From assembly GCF_000685215.1 (NCBI RefSeq), contig NZ_ARYJ01000003.1, forward strand, positions 62,001 through 126,000: DNA of 64,000 nt, in the 5' to 3' direction. This DNA is from Hyphomonas jannaschiana VP2 (GTDB taxonomy: Bacteria; Pseudomonadota; Alphaproteobacteria; Caulobacterales; Hyphomonadaceae). The notes under the pieces were generated by a model. That model worked only from the letters and a program-made list of their open reading frames with translations. It was not told the DNA's origin and ran no database searches. Made by a program: the position numbers and the translations under genes. Shown in pieces: positions 25,754 through 34,894 of the stretch; position 1 is the first letter of the stretch, and every line of letters begins with the position of its first letter.

Positions 25754-27100
25754 ATGAAGCGGGGTTCAGACAAACGGAATTCCGCGCCCATGGCCCGTAC
25801 ATTCAACACATCCGCACCGGATTTCGAGACCCGGTTCAGCCGCTTCCTTGGGGAACAGCGGGCGGACGGGCATGATGTCGGCGGCATCGTCGCGAAGATC
25901 TTGGACGAGGTTGAGGCGCGAGGCGGCGAAGCCGTGGCCCGTTATACAGCTCAGTTCGACGAGCTGCAGATCGACCCGACCACGCTTCAGTCTGATAATG
26001 TGGACCTTGCGGCCCTCGCTGCCGAATGCCCGGCAGACCTGAAAGAAGCCATCGACTTCGCGCATGATCGCATTGCCGCCTATCACAGCGCCCAGCGCCC
26101 GTCAGACCATTCGTTTACGGATGAGGCTGGCGTCGAGCTTGGCTGGCGGTGGACGTCGCTGGAAAGTGTCGGCGTCTATGTGCCGGGCGGACGGGCGAGC
26201 TATCCGTCCTCGGTCCTGATGAACACGGTCCCGGCTAAAATCGCGGGCGTGGACCGGATCGTCATGGTTGCTCCTGCACCGAAAGGAGAGATGGCGCCTG
26301 CCGTCGCCTATGCGGCGCTGCGGGCGGGTGTGGATGAGTTCTACCCCATCGGCGGCGCGCAGGCCGTCGGTGCGCTGGCCTTCGGGGCAGGGCGGCTGAA
26401 GCCGGTCGACAAGATTGTCGGTCCCGGCAATGCTTTCGTCGCGGAAGCGAAGCGGCAGGTGTTCGGCCGGGTCGGCATCGACACGATTGCCGGGCCGTCG
26501 GAAATTCTCGTGATCGCGGACGAGACGGCCAACCCTGACTGGATCGCGGCAGATCTGCTGAGCCAGGCCGAGCATGACCCGTCTTCCCAGTCGATCCTGA
26601 TTGCTGTGGACGAAGTTGTGGGCAGGGCTGTGGATAACGCTGTGGATAAGCAGTTGAAAACGCTGGCCACGGGCGAGCGCGCAGCGCGCTCGTGGTCGTC
26701 CCACGGGGCGATCATCATTGCGCGCGACCTGGATGAGGCGGCCACCATCGCCAACCGGATCGCGGCAGAGCACGTGGAACTCGCTGTGGCAGATCCCGAC
26801 GCCATGCTGCCGAAGATCCGCCACGCAGGCGCAGTGTTCCTCGGCCACCACACACCGGAAGCGCTGGGCGACTATGTGACCGGGTCGAACCACGTGCTGC
26901 CGACCAGCCGCGCGGCGCGGTTCTCCTCCGGCCTTGGCCTTTATGATTTTCTCAAGCGGATGAGCGTGCAACGGGCGAGCCCCGAAGGCTTTGCTGCCCT
27001 CGCGCCGGCTGCCCTGCGCCTGGCCGAGGCTGAGCGCCTGCCGGCGCATGCGCGCTCCGTTTCCATTCGCTCGAACGCAGGACCCGGTGATGTCGGATAA
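25754..27100 (+). CDS. hisD: Histidinol dehydrogenase
   Basis: A 448-residue zinc- and NAD-dependent enzyme that makes the last two oxidations of histidine synthesis, L-histidinol to L-histidine. Diagnostic parts are [40 protein letters not shown] followed by [21 protein letters not shown], and the catalytic AAEHVELAV and [13 protein letters not shown]. The ATG at 25754 after GGATGGAGAG was chosen; ATG 25790 is also possible and gives a more usual length. The stop overlaps the UPF0262 start by 11 bases. Two perfect DnaA-box 9-mers lie inside it at 26629-26649. Confidence 0.96.
   Translation: MKRGSDKRNSAPMARTFNTSAPDFETRFSRFLGEQRADGHDVGGIVAKILDEVEARGGEAVARYTAQFDELQIDPTTLQSDNVDLAALAAECPADLKEAIDFAHDRIAAYHSAQRPSDHSFTDEAGVELGWRWTSLESVGVYVPGGRASYPSSVLMNTVPAKIAGVDRIVMVAPAPKGEMAPAVAYAALRAGVDEFYPIGGAQAVGALAFGAGRLKPVDKIVGPGNAFVAEAKRQVFGRVGIDTIAGPSEILVIADETANPDWIAADLLSQAEHDPSSQSILIAVDEVVGRAVDNAVDKQLKTLATGERAARSWSSHGAIIIARDLDEAATIANRIAAEHVELAVADPDAMLPKIRHAGAVFLGHHTPEALGDYVTGSNHVLPTSRAARFSSGLGLYDFLKRMSVQRASPEGFAALAPAALRLAEAERLPAHARSVSIRSNAGPGDVG
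26629..26649 (-). promoter_or_regulatory. Two perfect DnaA-box 9-mers inside hisD
   Basis: TGTGGATAA (reverse complement TTATCCACA, the consensus DnaA box) occurs at 26629-26637 and again at 26641-26649, exactly 12 bases apart. They encode the repeated AVDNAVDK of hisD, so coding constraint alone could explain them. Binding is not shown. Confidence 0.35.
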
Positions 27101-27578
27101 GAACCGCCTCATCGCCGTCGAGATCGACGAGGATACGCTTGGCGCGTCCGGCCCGGATGCGGAGCATGAGCGCCGCGTCGCCATCTTCGACCTGATCGAG
27201 CAGAACAGCTTCGCCCTGCCGGAACATGGCGAAGGCCCGTTCATCCTGGCCCTGTCGAAGGTGGAGCGGCGCCTCGTCTTCGCCGTGCGCGACGAACACG
27301 GCAAGGATGTGCACACCTTCATCCTTTCGCTGAACCCGTTCCGGGGCGTGATCCGCGATTATTTCATGATCTGCGACAGCTATTATGACGCGATCCGGAC
27401 CCAGTCACCGCACCAGATCGAAGCGATCGACATGGCCCGGCGCGGGGTTCACAATGAAGGCTCGGAACTTCTGGCCGAGCGCCTGCAGGGCAAGGTGGAA
27501 GTCGATTTCCTCACCGCCCGGCGCCTCTTCACCCTGATCTGCGCCCTCCATGCAGGGCAGGCGAGAGCCGCGGGCTAG
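27090..27578 (+). CDS. UPF0262 family protein
   Basis: A 162-residue cytosolic protein of the UPF0262 family, which is restricted mainly to alphaproteobacteria and follows hisD. It begins [18 protein letters not shown], and carries the conserved [35 protein letters not shown] and [17 protein letters not shown] segments. Function unknown. The ATG at 27090 lies inside the end of hisD (11-base overlap), so translation is probably coupled. The frame is open further upstream, but that part lacks family similarity. It is the last gene of the murA-hisD run before the accessory RTX block. Confidence 0.92.
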   Translation: MSDKNRLIAVEIDEDTLGASGPDAEHERRVAIFDLIEQNSFALPEHGEGPFILALSKVERRLVFAVRDEHGKDVHTFILSLNPFRGVIRDYFMICDSYYDAIRTQSPHQIEAIDMARRGVHNEGSELLAERLQGKVEVDFLTARRLFTLICALHAGQARAAG

Positions 27579-27728
27579 GCGGCAGAAAAGTCCTCCTGAA
27601 TTCACAGAGCTTCTTCGCGTCTCGGGTGAAACCGGGTTGCGACCTGAAATTGTGCGTGCCATTTCTGGCTAGCCTGTAATTCGCAATGAAACCTGCAGGA
27701 ATCCAGGCGCGCAACGGGGACGCTTTTC

Positions 27729-30700
27729 ATGACCGAGATTACTGGCACCAGCGGCAATGATACGCTGGACGGTACCAGCGATGATGACACAATTTCTGGC
27801 GGCGATGGGAATGACCGGATTGACGGTGGGTATGGAAACGATCTGCTGGAAGGGGACGCGGGTCACGATGTGCTGATTGGCGGTGACGGGGATGACACCT
27901 TGGTCGGTGGAGACGGACAGGACATTTTCTTCGGCGGAGCCGGAACGGATACGTTTGATGGCGGAGAGGGAACAGATTCCCTCTATTTCGGGGCTTACGA
28001 AGACTTGGAAGACGGTGGTCAGGATTCTGACATTGTTGTCGATGTCACAGCGGGCACCGCATCCCATAATTGGATAACCGAAACATTCACCAGCATCGAA
28101 ACATTCTGGCTGGCGAATGGCAATGACACATTTGTTGGCTCGAACGGGAACGACACCGTCTACGGCCAGACCGGTGATGACTACCTGAGCGGCGGTGACG
28201 GCGACGATTTCCTCGGCGGCGGATCAGGTGATGATACGCTTGTCGGCGGCGCAGGAAATGACCGTATCGCTGGTGGTATGGGCACGGACATCATCGATGC
28301 AGGTGCCGGTGATGACACCGTGTCATTCCTGTCGAATGAAGGCGAAATCCTGGACACGGTCGACGGAGGCGATGGAACAGACCGGATTCAGTTGGTCTGG
28401 GTCGCGCAAGGCCCTGGCTATTATTCATTCGATTCTTCCATCAGCGGATTTGAGGAGATCAGCATTGTTTTCGGTGCGGGGCAGCAAGATCAGCGCCTGA
28501 TATTCGATGCCGAATTTTTCCGGAACAATTCGATTACGATGATTGATCCTTGGCAGCACGAGGTTCAGGGACAATCCGTGAGTATCGAAATCGATATGGA
28601 CGAAGAGGTCTTTCTCGATCTCTCCGCTTTACAGTTCAGCGAGAACTGGAACGATTTTGCCTCGAATGGTGAGGTGGGCGACACTCTGAAAATCATAGGT
28701 GACGACTCATCGGAAACCATCATCGGGTCCGAGGTCAACGCTGAGATCGATACCGGGGGCGGCAATGATACAATTTATGGCGGCCTCGGTGATGACACTC
28801 TGATCGGTGGGGCCGGGGACGATTACCTGTCTGGGGGCTTTGGTAATGACGCGGTCTTCGGGGGCGAAGGCAACGACCGGATCGAAAACGGATCTGGTCA
28901 GAACACGATCGATGCAGGAGCCGGCGACGATATTGTCAGTTTCGGAGGCGATGATGGCGAGGTCGATGATTTTATCGACGGTGGTGATGGCGTCGACACG
29001 GCTCAATTTGTCGCTTTCCCGGCGAACGGGGACTATGTTCACGTAAATTCATCCGTGGTCGGCTTCGAGGTCATCGAGGGCTTTTTTGCCACAAGCTCTG
29101 CAAATATGCCGGCTCCGGTTCTGAACCTGCAATTGGACGCCGCTTTTTTTCAGGCCAATCAGATCTCAAACATTCGTTCGAATGCGCATAACGCAGATGG
29201 CTCGCACTTCAACATCACGGTTTTGATGGGTGATGAGACAACAGTGGACCTGTCCGCGCTGCAATTCGATGCCAACTGGAATAACTACACGCCTTATGGC
29301 GCGACCGGCGATTCCCTTATGATCATTGGTGACGATGCGAACGAGACCATCATCGGCACTTCGTATTCCAACATCATCCGCGGTGGCGGGGGAGATGATC
29401 TGCTGACCGGTGGCATAGACATGGACCGGTTCGAGTTCTTCCATGGCGACGGAAACGATACGATCACGAATTTCGACCCCTTTTGGGATCTTATTATTCT
29501 TCGTGGGTTTTCAGACGCTGAAATTGATGCTGCTTATTCAGGGCGCCAGATAGAAGGCAATGATATTGTCTTGTCATTTTCCGATGGCGATTCAATCCGT
29601 CTACAGAACGTAAGTTCTGAAGACTTCTCCAAAAACCAGCTTGTCGGGGCGCCCGCTGAACCGGATATACCAGGCGATACCAGCACGGATGCCTGGATCG
29701 TCCCGGGGGAGACGCTCTCGTCTGAAATCGAGAGCTCAGCCGATTCCGACTGGTTGCGGTTCTCCGTCGGTGCCGACGAATATTTCGCAATAGAAATTTC
29801 CGCTGAGGGTAATCTCGAAACGACGATCCGGGATGCTTCAGGAAATGAGCTGAACCTCTCGACCACGCGGTTCCAGACAATTTACGACCCCGTTACCGGC
29901 AATCAGGTCCTCCTTCTCAAGCATCTACCCGAAGGTGACTATATCCTGGATCTCAGTGCTTACAGTTCGCGGGCATACACGATCGATGCGCGGATACTGG
30001 AAGACGAATTTTCTGCCGATACCTCTACCACTGGCCACATTGCCCTTGGCGACACACTTGAGAGCACCTTTGCATTCGAAGGTGACAAGGACTGGATCAG
30101 GTTTGACGGTGTCGAGGGACAGGTGCTCCGGTTCAGTTTTAATACGTCTTCCAGTGTTATAGATGGCTATGGTCCCGCGCTCTATGACGCATCCGGGAAT
30201 TTGGTGGATTTACCGGGTTACCTGGGCCAGAATGTCACGACCAATCCGGCGACTGGCGAGCAATATTTCACGTTCGAGGTGCCATCAACGGGCGAGTATT
30301 TCCTCCGGCTCTATGGGAGTTTCTCCGAGCCCGGTTTTGATGCCTCCTATACAGTGTCGATGTCCGAACTGGATGACATTCCGGCCGATGTCAGCACGAC
30401 CGCCATATTGGTCCAGCCCGGCGAAACCATTCTTGGTGAACTGGAAATCGCGGGAGATTCTGACTGGTTCGCCATCGATGTGGCCGGGCCGCAGACGATC
30501 CGTTTCCTGGCAACGGGTGACCAGGATAGTCTGTGGACGTCCAGTTTGACTCTGACATTCTATGATGAGGCGGGCAATGTTATCGGTACAGGCAGGCCGG
30601 AATATGACGGGAATTACGACCTCATCGGAAACGGCTTCCTGCACGCTGACCATGCAGGGCGTTACTATGTGGCCGTGGAAGGCGGCAACACGAATACGGG

Positions 30701-32510
30701 CTTCTACAGTCTGACGGCAACGCCGCTGGATTACGGCACGCCTCTGCCCACGAGCGATGGCACAAGTATCCATGCCGGAGGGGGGATTTACGGTTCGATC
30801 GGCACAACAGGGTTGCCGGATGGGCTGCTGGCAACTGCACTCATCCTCACGGGAAGCAATGGCGATCTGGAGTTGAGTGTTGGCATTATTGATCCGGTGG
30901 CGGATCAACAGCTTTCGTCTGTCAGACTGGGGGTCGATGGGGCGAATGTTACGGCCTCCTCCCTGCAGAGCTTCGATGGCGGTTTTGCCGCTGTCTACAT
31001 CATCGCCGACTACGATACGTCGACATCGACATTGATGGCCGCCTTTTTTGACGAGAGCGGGACCCAGACGGGAGAGCCAGTCGTCCTGGGCGGAATCACA
31101 GGCACGCAGAGCGGACTGACTCAGGAACTGGGCGTTATCCGGAATGCAGACGGGTCGATTGGCATCACGGCGGGGATCAATACGCCTGACGGGGCGCAGC
31201 TCTACCTGCTTGACGTTGCAAGCAGCGGAACGGTCCAGGCCGTAACGCTCGTTGCGTCTCTTGATGGCGCCAGCGTTTCAGACCCGACCCTTGTCCTGCT
31301 GGAAACCGGCGAGCGCCTTGTCACCTGGATCGAAAGTTCGGCGACAAGTGGACTGACCCAGCACACGAGCTTCATCGACCCCGCTGGTTCGGCAAATCCC
31401 GGCGTTCTCGCTGGGCCGGACCTGAGCTTCTCGGATCGTGACGCGGTTGTTACCTCGGTGAACGGTGGCTTCGCGGTCCTACGCTCCATGGGCACACATT
31501 ACGAGCTTCAGCTCTTTGACCTTGATGGCACTGCTCGTGGCGGACCAGTGTCGATCGGCACGGTCGGCGGTACGCCAGGTACTTATGATTTTGATGTGCT
31601 CGGCATGGCGGATGGCACCATCGTCACGGCCACGACCGGTCCTGACGGTGTCCAGATCAGCCGCTTTGATAGCGATGGCACGCTGCTGGGGGAAGCAACC
31701 CAAGAGTATTCGAACTGGAACGCCTCCCGCAACGTGCATCTGACGGCCCTGTCGGACACCTCGTTCTCGCTCCTTTTCGGCAGTGGTGCCGGTTACGAAT
31801 TTCAGGTCAACACGTTCGACCTGCCACCCGTCATGACTCGGCTGGATGGCAGCGATGGCGCCGAGCATCTGGATGGCTCAAGCCTGGCCGATTTCATCCG
31901 GGGCTTTGCCGGCGATGACTATTTGACCGGCCTGTCCGGCGATGACGACCTGTTCGGCGGCACAGGCAACGACCACATTCTCGGTGGGGACGGGCTGGAC
32001 CGGCTGACTGCCGGCGGCGGCAGCGACAAGATGCTGGGCGGCAAGGGGGCGGACACTTTTGTCCTCACGGCCGACGGCATTGCGGACACGATCTCCGATT
32101 TCGACTTCCGGGAAGACCATATCGAGATTGTCCGCGCCGACGGTCTGCAGGGCATGAACGATCTGACCATCACGCAGGACGGGCGGGATGTGGTGATCAC
32201 CGGGCAGGGGCTGGAAGTCCGCCTGTACGATACATCCGCCGAGGCCCTGCATGCCGGGCATTTCGTCTTCGTGGATGACATTGACGACAGTTTCATCGCC
32301 CTCCCGGAACCGGCCAACACCGCCGCAGAGGCGCAATCCGTGGACAAGCCGGTCGTGTTCGAGGACCTGTTCCCGGACGGGTTGCCTGAGCCGGCAGATC
32401 AAGTCGCGATTCACCCCGTCCTGACTGTCGATTACGAACTGGATGCCCATGATCATTGGGTCATCACGCCGGGTGACACCCCCCTGGATCCGGGCTGGTT
32501 CCTCAACTGA
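27729..32510 (+). CDS. Very large RTX calcium-binding protein, type I secretion substrate
   Basis: A 1593-residue acidic protein with no N-terminal signal. Glycine-aspartate nonapeptide blocks (GGxGxDxUx, which fold as calcium-bound beta-rolls) occur at about residues 1-75, 140-200, 340-410, 545-575 and 1375-1450. Three related 110-120-residue PPC-like beta modules, each with a motif like DSDWLRFSV, DKDWIRFDG or DSDWFAIDV, span about 650-1005, followed by a beta-repeat region to 1370. RTX blocks plus an uncleaved C-terminus imply type I secretion, but no T1SS gene is in the window. No catalytic domain was recognised; adhesion or matrix function is a guess. GC is lower in the 5' two thirds. 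Confidence 0.9.
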   Translation: MTEITGTSGNDTLDGTSDDDTISGGDGNDRIDGGYGNDLLEGDAGHDVLIGGDGDDTLVGGDGQDIFFGGAGTDTFDGGEGTDSLYFGAYEDLEDGGQDSDIVVDVTAGTASHNWITETFTSIETFWLANGNDTFVGSNGNDTVYGQTGDDYLSGGDGDDFLGGGSGDDTLVGGAGNDRIAGGMGTDIIDAGAGDDTVSFLSNEGEILDTVDGGDGTDRIQLVWVAQGPGYYSFDSSISGFEEISIVFGAGQQDQRLIFDAEFFRNNSITMIDPWQHEVQGQSVSIEIDMDEEVFLDLSALQFSENWNDFASNGEVGDTLKIIGDDSSETIIGSEVNAEIDTGGGNDTIYGGLGDDTLIGGAGDDYLSGGFGNDAVFGGEGNDRIENGSGQNTIDAGAGDDIVSFGGDDGEVDDFIDGGDGVDTAQFVAFPANGDYVHVNSSVVGFEVIEGFFATSSANMPAPVLNLQLDAAFFQANQISNIRSNAHNADGSHFNITVLMGDETTVDLSALQFDANWNNYTPYGATGDSLMIIGDDANETIIGTSYSNIIRGGGGDDLLTGGIDMDRFEFFHGDGNDTITNFDPFWDLIILRGFSDAEIDAAYSGRQIEGNDIVLSFSDGDSIRLQNVSSEDFSKNQLVGAPAEPDIPGDTSTDAWIVPGETLSSEIESSADSDWLRFSVGADEYFAIEISAEGNLETTIRDASGNELNLSTTRFQTIYDPVTGNQVLLLKHLPEGDYILDLSAYSSRAYTIDARILEDEFSADTSTTGHIALGDTLESTFAFEGDKDWIRFDGVEGQVLRFSFNTSSSVIDGYGPALYDASGNLVDLPGYLGQNVTTNPATGEQYFTFEVPSTGEYFLRLYGSFSEPGFDASYTVSMSELDDIPADVSTTAILVQPGETILGELEIAGDSDWFAIDVAGPQTIRFLATGDQDSLWTSSLTLTFYDEAGNVIGTGRPEYDGNYDLIGNGFLHADHAGRYYVAVEGGNTNTGFYSLTATPLDYGTPLPTSDGTSIHAGGGIYGSIGTTGLPDGLLATALILTGSNGDLELSVGIIDPVADQQLSSVRLGVDGANVTASSLQSFDGGFAAVYIIADYDTSTSTLMAAFFDESGTQTGEPVVLGGITGTQSGLTQELGVIRNADGSIGITAGINTPDGAQLYLLDVASSGTVQAVTLVASLDGASVSDPTLVLLETGERLVTWIESSATSGLTQHTSFIDPAGSANPGVLAGPDLSFSDRDAVVTSVNGGFAVLRSMGTHYELQLFDLDGTARGGPVSIGTVGGTPGTYDFDVLGMADGTIVTATTGPDGVQISRFDSDGTLLGEATQEYSNWNASRNVHLTALSDTSFSLLFGSGAGYEFQVNTFDLPPVMTRLDGSDGAEHLDGSSLADFIRGFAGDDYLTGLSGDDDLFGGTGNDHILGGDGLDRLTAGGGSDKMLGGKGADTFVLTADGIADTISDFDFREDHIEIVRADGLQGMNDLTITQDGRDVVITGQGLEVRLYDTSAEALHAGHFVFVDDIDDSFIALPEPANTAAEAQSVDKPVVFEDLFPDGLPEPADQVAIHPVLTVDYELDAHDHWVITPGDTPLDPGWFLN
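28140..29360 (+). repeat. Tandem duplicated ~200-residue module inside the RTX gene
   Basis: Two consecutive coding modules, roughly 28140-28735 and 28750-29360, share the same order: an RTX block, a linker with DGGDGxD, a beta-rich segment, then DLSALQF...NW and IIGDD..ETIIG. They are diverged at the residue level, so the duplication is old. Confidence 0.65.
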
Positions 32511-32527
32511 TCGGTTGGCGCGACGGC

Positions 32528-34102
32528 CTAGAGCCCCAGGGATTTAAGAGCACTTTCGATCTTTGACCGTTGGATGGGGTCGTTGAATGGGAACGCTCTG
32601 AAGAAGCCGTCAACGCTAATATCCGGATCACGCTTGCGAGCCAGCTCGATCCAGCGGGCGGCGGCCTCATCGTCTCCTGCCAGTTTACGGGCCATACCGG
32701 CGATAACGGTGATATGAACGTGTGCGCCTGGTGTGCGCACAGCCCGTTCGGCCCATAGCGTGGCGTCTTCGTGATGATCCCTGAGAAGGTGAGTCAGGCC
32801 GCGTGTCGACAGCATGGCATAGTGCAGCGGATCCAGTGGGCTGAGGCGGATCGCAAGATCAACATCTTGTTCGCCTTCGGCGCCGCGTCCGGACATGGTC
32901 TGCGACAGGGCGCGCAGGTACACCGCCTGCGCATAATTGGGATTGAGGGAGACGGCCCGGTCCAGCCAGTGATAGGAGCCGTCGAGGTCCTTCTCGATCC
33001 AGTGGGTGCGGCCCATCACCAGATTGGCGAACGGGTCCATCGGATCGCAGGCCATGGCGTTCTCGGCTGCGGCGCGGGCCCCGGCGATCTCTGCATCCGT
33101 ATCCGGAACATAGTGAAGGAACGCATTCTGGAACCGGGTAAAGGACATGCCGGCATGTGCGCGTGTGAAGTCCGGCGCACGCTCCAGCGCTTGCTGGAAC
33201 AGGCCCTGGGCGATTTCATTGTCCTTCTGGGTGAAGCGGAACATGTGGTTGAGGCCGAGGTGGTAGGACGCCCAGGCATCTAGGCTGGTGGCGGGCAGGG
33301 TCCTTGCCAGGCGAGCCTCGTTGAGCGGGATGTGCACGTCGAGTTCTGACACGATGGCGGAGACGATCTGTTCCCGAAACTCATGTACGTCGCCAACCTC
33401 GCCGGCATATTGCTCGCCCCAGAGCACGCCACCATTCTTCGTTTCCGCCAGCTCGACCGTGACCTGCAGGCGGGATCCACGAATCTCCACGGCGCCGGAG
33501 AGGACATAACCCACGCCGAGTACTTCGCCGATATTGCGCACATCCGGTTCCGAGCTGCGGAAGCGGAAGGTCGATCCGCGCGCGATGACGAACAGCCAGC
33601 GCAGGCGCGACAGGCTTGTGATCAATTCGTGCGGGAGGGCATCAGCCAGCGGGGCGTATTCGCCCGCAATGCCAATCAGGCGGAAGGGCAGGACCGCAAT
33701 TGCGGGTTTGCCCCCGGATACCGGCGCAGCCGGGGTTGGCTCAGGCGGCGCCTCCATGACTTCCGTCACCACCGCCAGCGGCGTATTTGCGAGCTGGATG
33801 TCCGGCGCCAGCGCAAAGCGGAAGCCGACCCCGTGTATGGTGCGGATGAGGCGCTGGGCCCGTCCGTCATCGTTAAGGAGCTTGCGGGCCGACTTGATCC
33901 GGCTGGAAAGGGCCGAGTCCGAAATTGCCCGTCCGTCCCAGATCTTTTCGATGATCTCATCCTTGCTCACCAGCCGGTCATGGTTCGCCGCCAGCAGGAG
34001 CAGCAGGGACAATACCTGAGGTTCGGTCGGCAGCGTTTCCCCACCGCGCCGCAACTCGAACCTGGCCTGATCCAGTTCGAAATCTTCAAATCGATAGATC
34101 AT
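32528..34102 (-). CDS. Winged-helix (OmpR/CadC-type) regulator with TolB-like and TPR domains
   Basis: A 524-residue soluble protein. Residues 1-100 are an OmpR/PhoB-type winged helix (IYRFEDFELDQARFELRRG, PTEPQVLSLLLLLAANHDRL, IRTIHGVGFRF). A TolB/FlgO-like segment follows (PFRLIGIAGEYAPLADALPH...LVGYVLSGAVE-like region), then TPR repeats to the end. No transmembrane helix is visible, unlike CadC. The ATG at 34102 is chosen because the domain begins there; the longer frame to 34408 runs through the tautomerase gene. It is divergent from the tautomerase and convergent with the RTX gene, so either could be its target. Direct repeats at 34128-34148 are a likely binding site. Confidence 0.88.
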   Translation of the reverse strand: MIYRFEDFELDQARFELRRGGETLPTEPQVLSLLLLLAANHDRLVSKDEIIEKIWDGRAISDSALSSRIKSARKLLNDDGRAQRLIRTIHGVGFRFALAPDIQLANTPLAVVTEVMEAPPEPTPAAPVSGGKPAIAVLPFRLIGIAGEYAPLADALPHELITSLSRLRWLFVIARGSTFRFRSSEPDVRNIGEVLGVGYVLSGAVEIRGSRLQVTVELAETKNGGVLWGEQYAGEVGDVHEFREQIVSAIVSELDVHIPLNEARLARTLPATSLDAWASYHLGLNHMFRFTQKDNEIAQGLFQQALERAPDFTRAHAGMSFTRFQNAFLHYVPDTDAEIAGARAAAENAMACDPMDPFANLVMGRTHWIEKDLDGSYHWLDRAVSLNPNYAQAVYLRALSQTMSGRGAEGEQDVDLAIRLSPLDPLHYAMLSTRGLTHLLRDHHEDATLWAERAVRTPGAHVHITVIAGMARKLAGDDEAAARWIELARKRDPDISVDGFFRAFPFNDPIQRSKIESALKSLGL

Positions 34103-34127
34103 CCGGGCCAGATTAGACGGAATCCGG

Positions 34128-34148
34128 AATTTCTCCACAATTTCTCCA
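34128..34148. promoter_or_regulatory. Direct-repeat site, likely bound by the winged-helix regulator
   Basis: AATTTCTCCA occurs twice with an 11-base period (34128-34137 and 34139-34148), with a weaker third copy at 34159-34168. Tandem direct repeats one helical turn apart are what OmpR/PhoB-type winged helices bind. The site lies in the divergent gap, 26 bases before the regulator start. Confidence 0.45.
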
Positions 34149-34244
34149 GACCCCCTCCAATTCTGTCCGGCCGGCCTGCCGTAAGTTCCTCTCATCGGCG
34201 CCGGGATGGTCCTGGCTCCAGACAAAAAACAAAAGGAAATCAAC

Positions 34245-34469
34245 ATGCCACTCGTTACGATCGATATCATCAAAGACGTCTTCACCCCGGCCCAGAAGCA
34301 AGACCTCGTCGAGCGCGTCACCGACGCCATGGTCTCTGTGGAAGGCGAAGCGATGCGCCCGGTGACCTGGGTCCGCATCATGGAAGTGGAGCAGGGTGAC
34401 TGGGCCATTGGCGGCCAGGTCCTGAAAGCGGCGGATGTTCACGCATTGGCGTCAGCCAACGCGGCCTAG
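34245..34469 (+). CDS. 4-oxalocrotonate tautomerase family protein
   Basis: A 74-residue protein starting [20 protein letters not shown]. The proline after the initiator methionine is the catalytic base of this superfamily, and the [16 protein letters not shown] helix and [10 protein letters not shown] strand fit the beta-alpha-beta fold. Members shift double bonds in unsaturated keto acids, or act on unknown substrates. The ATG at 34245 has AAAAGGAA ten bases upstream and exposes Pro2, so it is preferred over the in-frame start at 34206. It is transcribed away from the winged-helix regulator and ends in a strong terminator, forming a one-gene unit. Confidence 0.92.
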   Translation: MPLVTIDIIKDVFTPAQKQDLVERVTDAMVSVEGEAMRPVTWVRIMEVEQGDWAIGGQVLKAADVHALASANAA

Positions 34470-34503
34470 CAAATCCAGTCCCTGCACCTGTAGTTCCCCC
34501 GCG

Positions 34504-34545
34504 CCGGATGAGAGGTTTCCCGCCTCTCATCCGGTTGCGTTTTTC
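34504..34545 (+). terminator. Rho-independent terminator of the tautomerase gene
   Basis: A perfect 12-base stem CCGGATGAGAGG / CCTCTCATCCGG with loop TTTCCCG, followed by TTGCGTTTTTC. It separates the accessory block from infA. Confidence 0.88.
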
Positions 34546-34670
34546 GGCGCAGATGCGGCGTTCCGGGCCGCCGGATGACTCGAATCCTTGCCGGAATCCC
34601 TGCAAAGCTGTAAGGCGCACCCTACATTAACGGATGGCGGCGCGTTGGACCGTCCTGTTTTGGAGACTGC

Positions 34671-34889
34671 ATGTCGAAGGAAGAACTGATCGAATTCGAG
34701 GGAACGGTAGTGGAATTGCTGCCGAACGCGACCTTCCGCGTGAAACTCGAAAATGACCACGAGATTATCGCCCACACCGCGGGCAAGATGCGCAAGAACC
34801 GCATCCGCGTGCTGACCGGCGACAAAGTCATGGTCGAGATGACGCCCTATGACCTGACCAAGGGCCGCATCACCTACCGCTTCAAGTAA
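34671..34889 (+). CDS. infA: Translation initiation factor IF-1
   Basis: A 72-residue single OB-fold protein that binds the ribosomal A site during initiation. The sequence is textbook: [20 protein letters not shown], then [30 protein letters not shown] and the ending [12 protein letters not shown]. The maf-like gene begins five bases after its stop, the usual alphaproteobacterial arrangement. The gap to the upstream terminator (34546-34670) should hold its promoter; no clear -35/-10 pair was picked. Confidence 0.99.
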   Translation: MSKEELIEFEGTVVELLPNATFRVKLENDHEIIAHTAGKMRKNRIRVLTGDKVMVEMTPYDLTKGRITYRFK

Positions 34890-34894
34890 GCGTC

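Noticed and set aside
27729..29500. CRISPR-like or tandem DNA repeats in the RTX gene
   Set aside because: The periodicity is that of coding GGxGxDxUx nonapeptides, degenerate at the DNA level.
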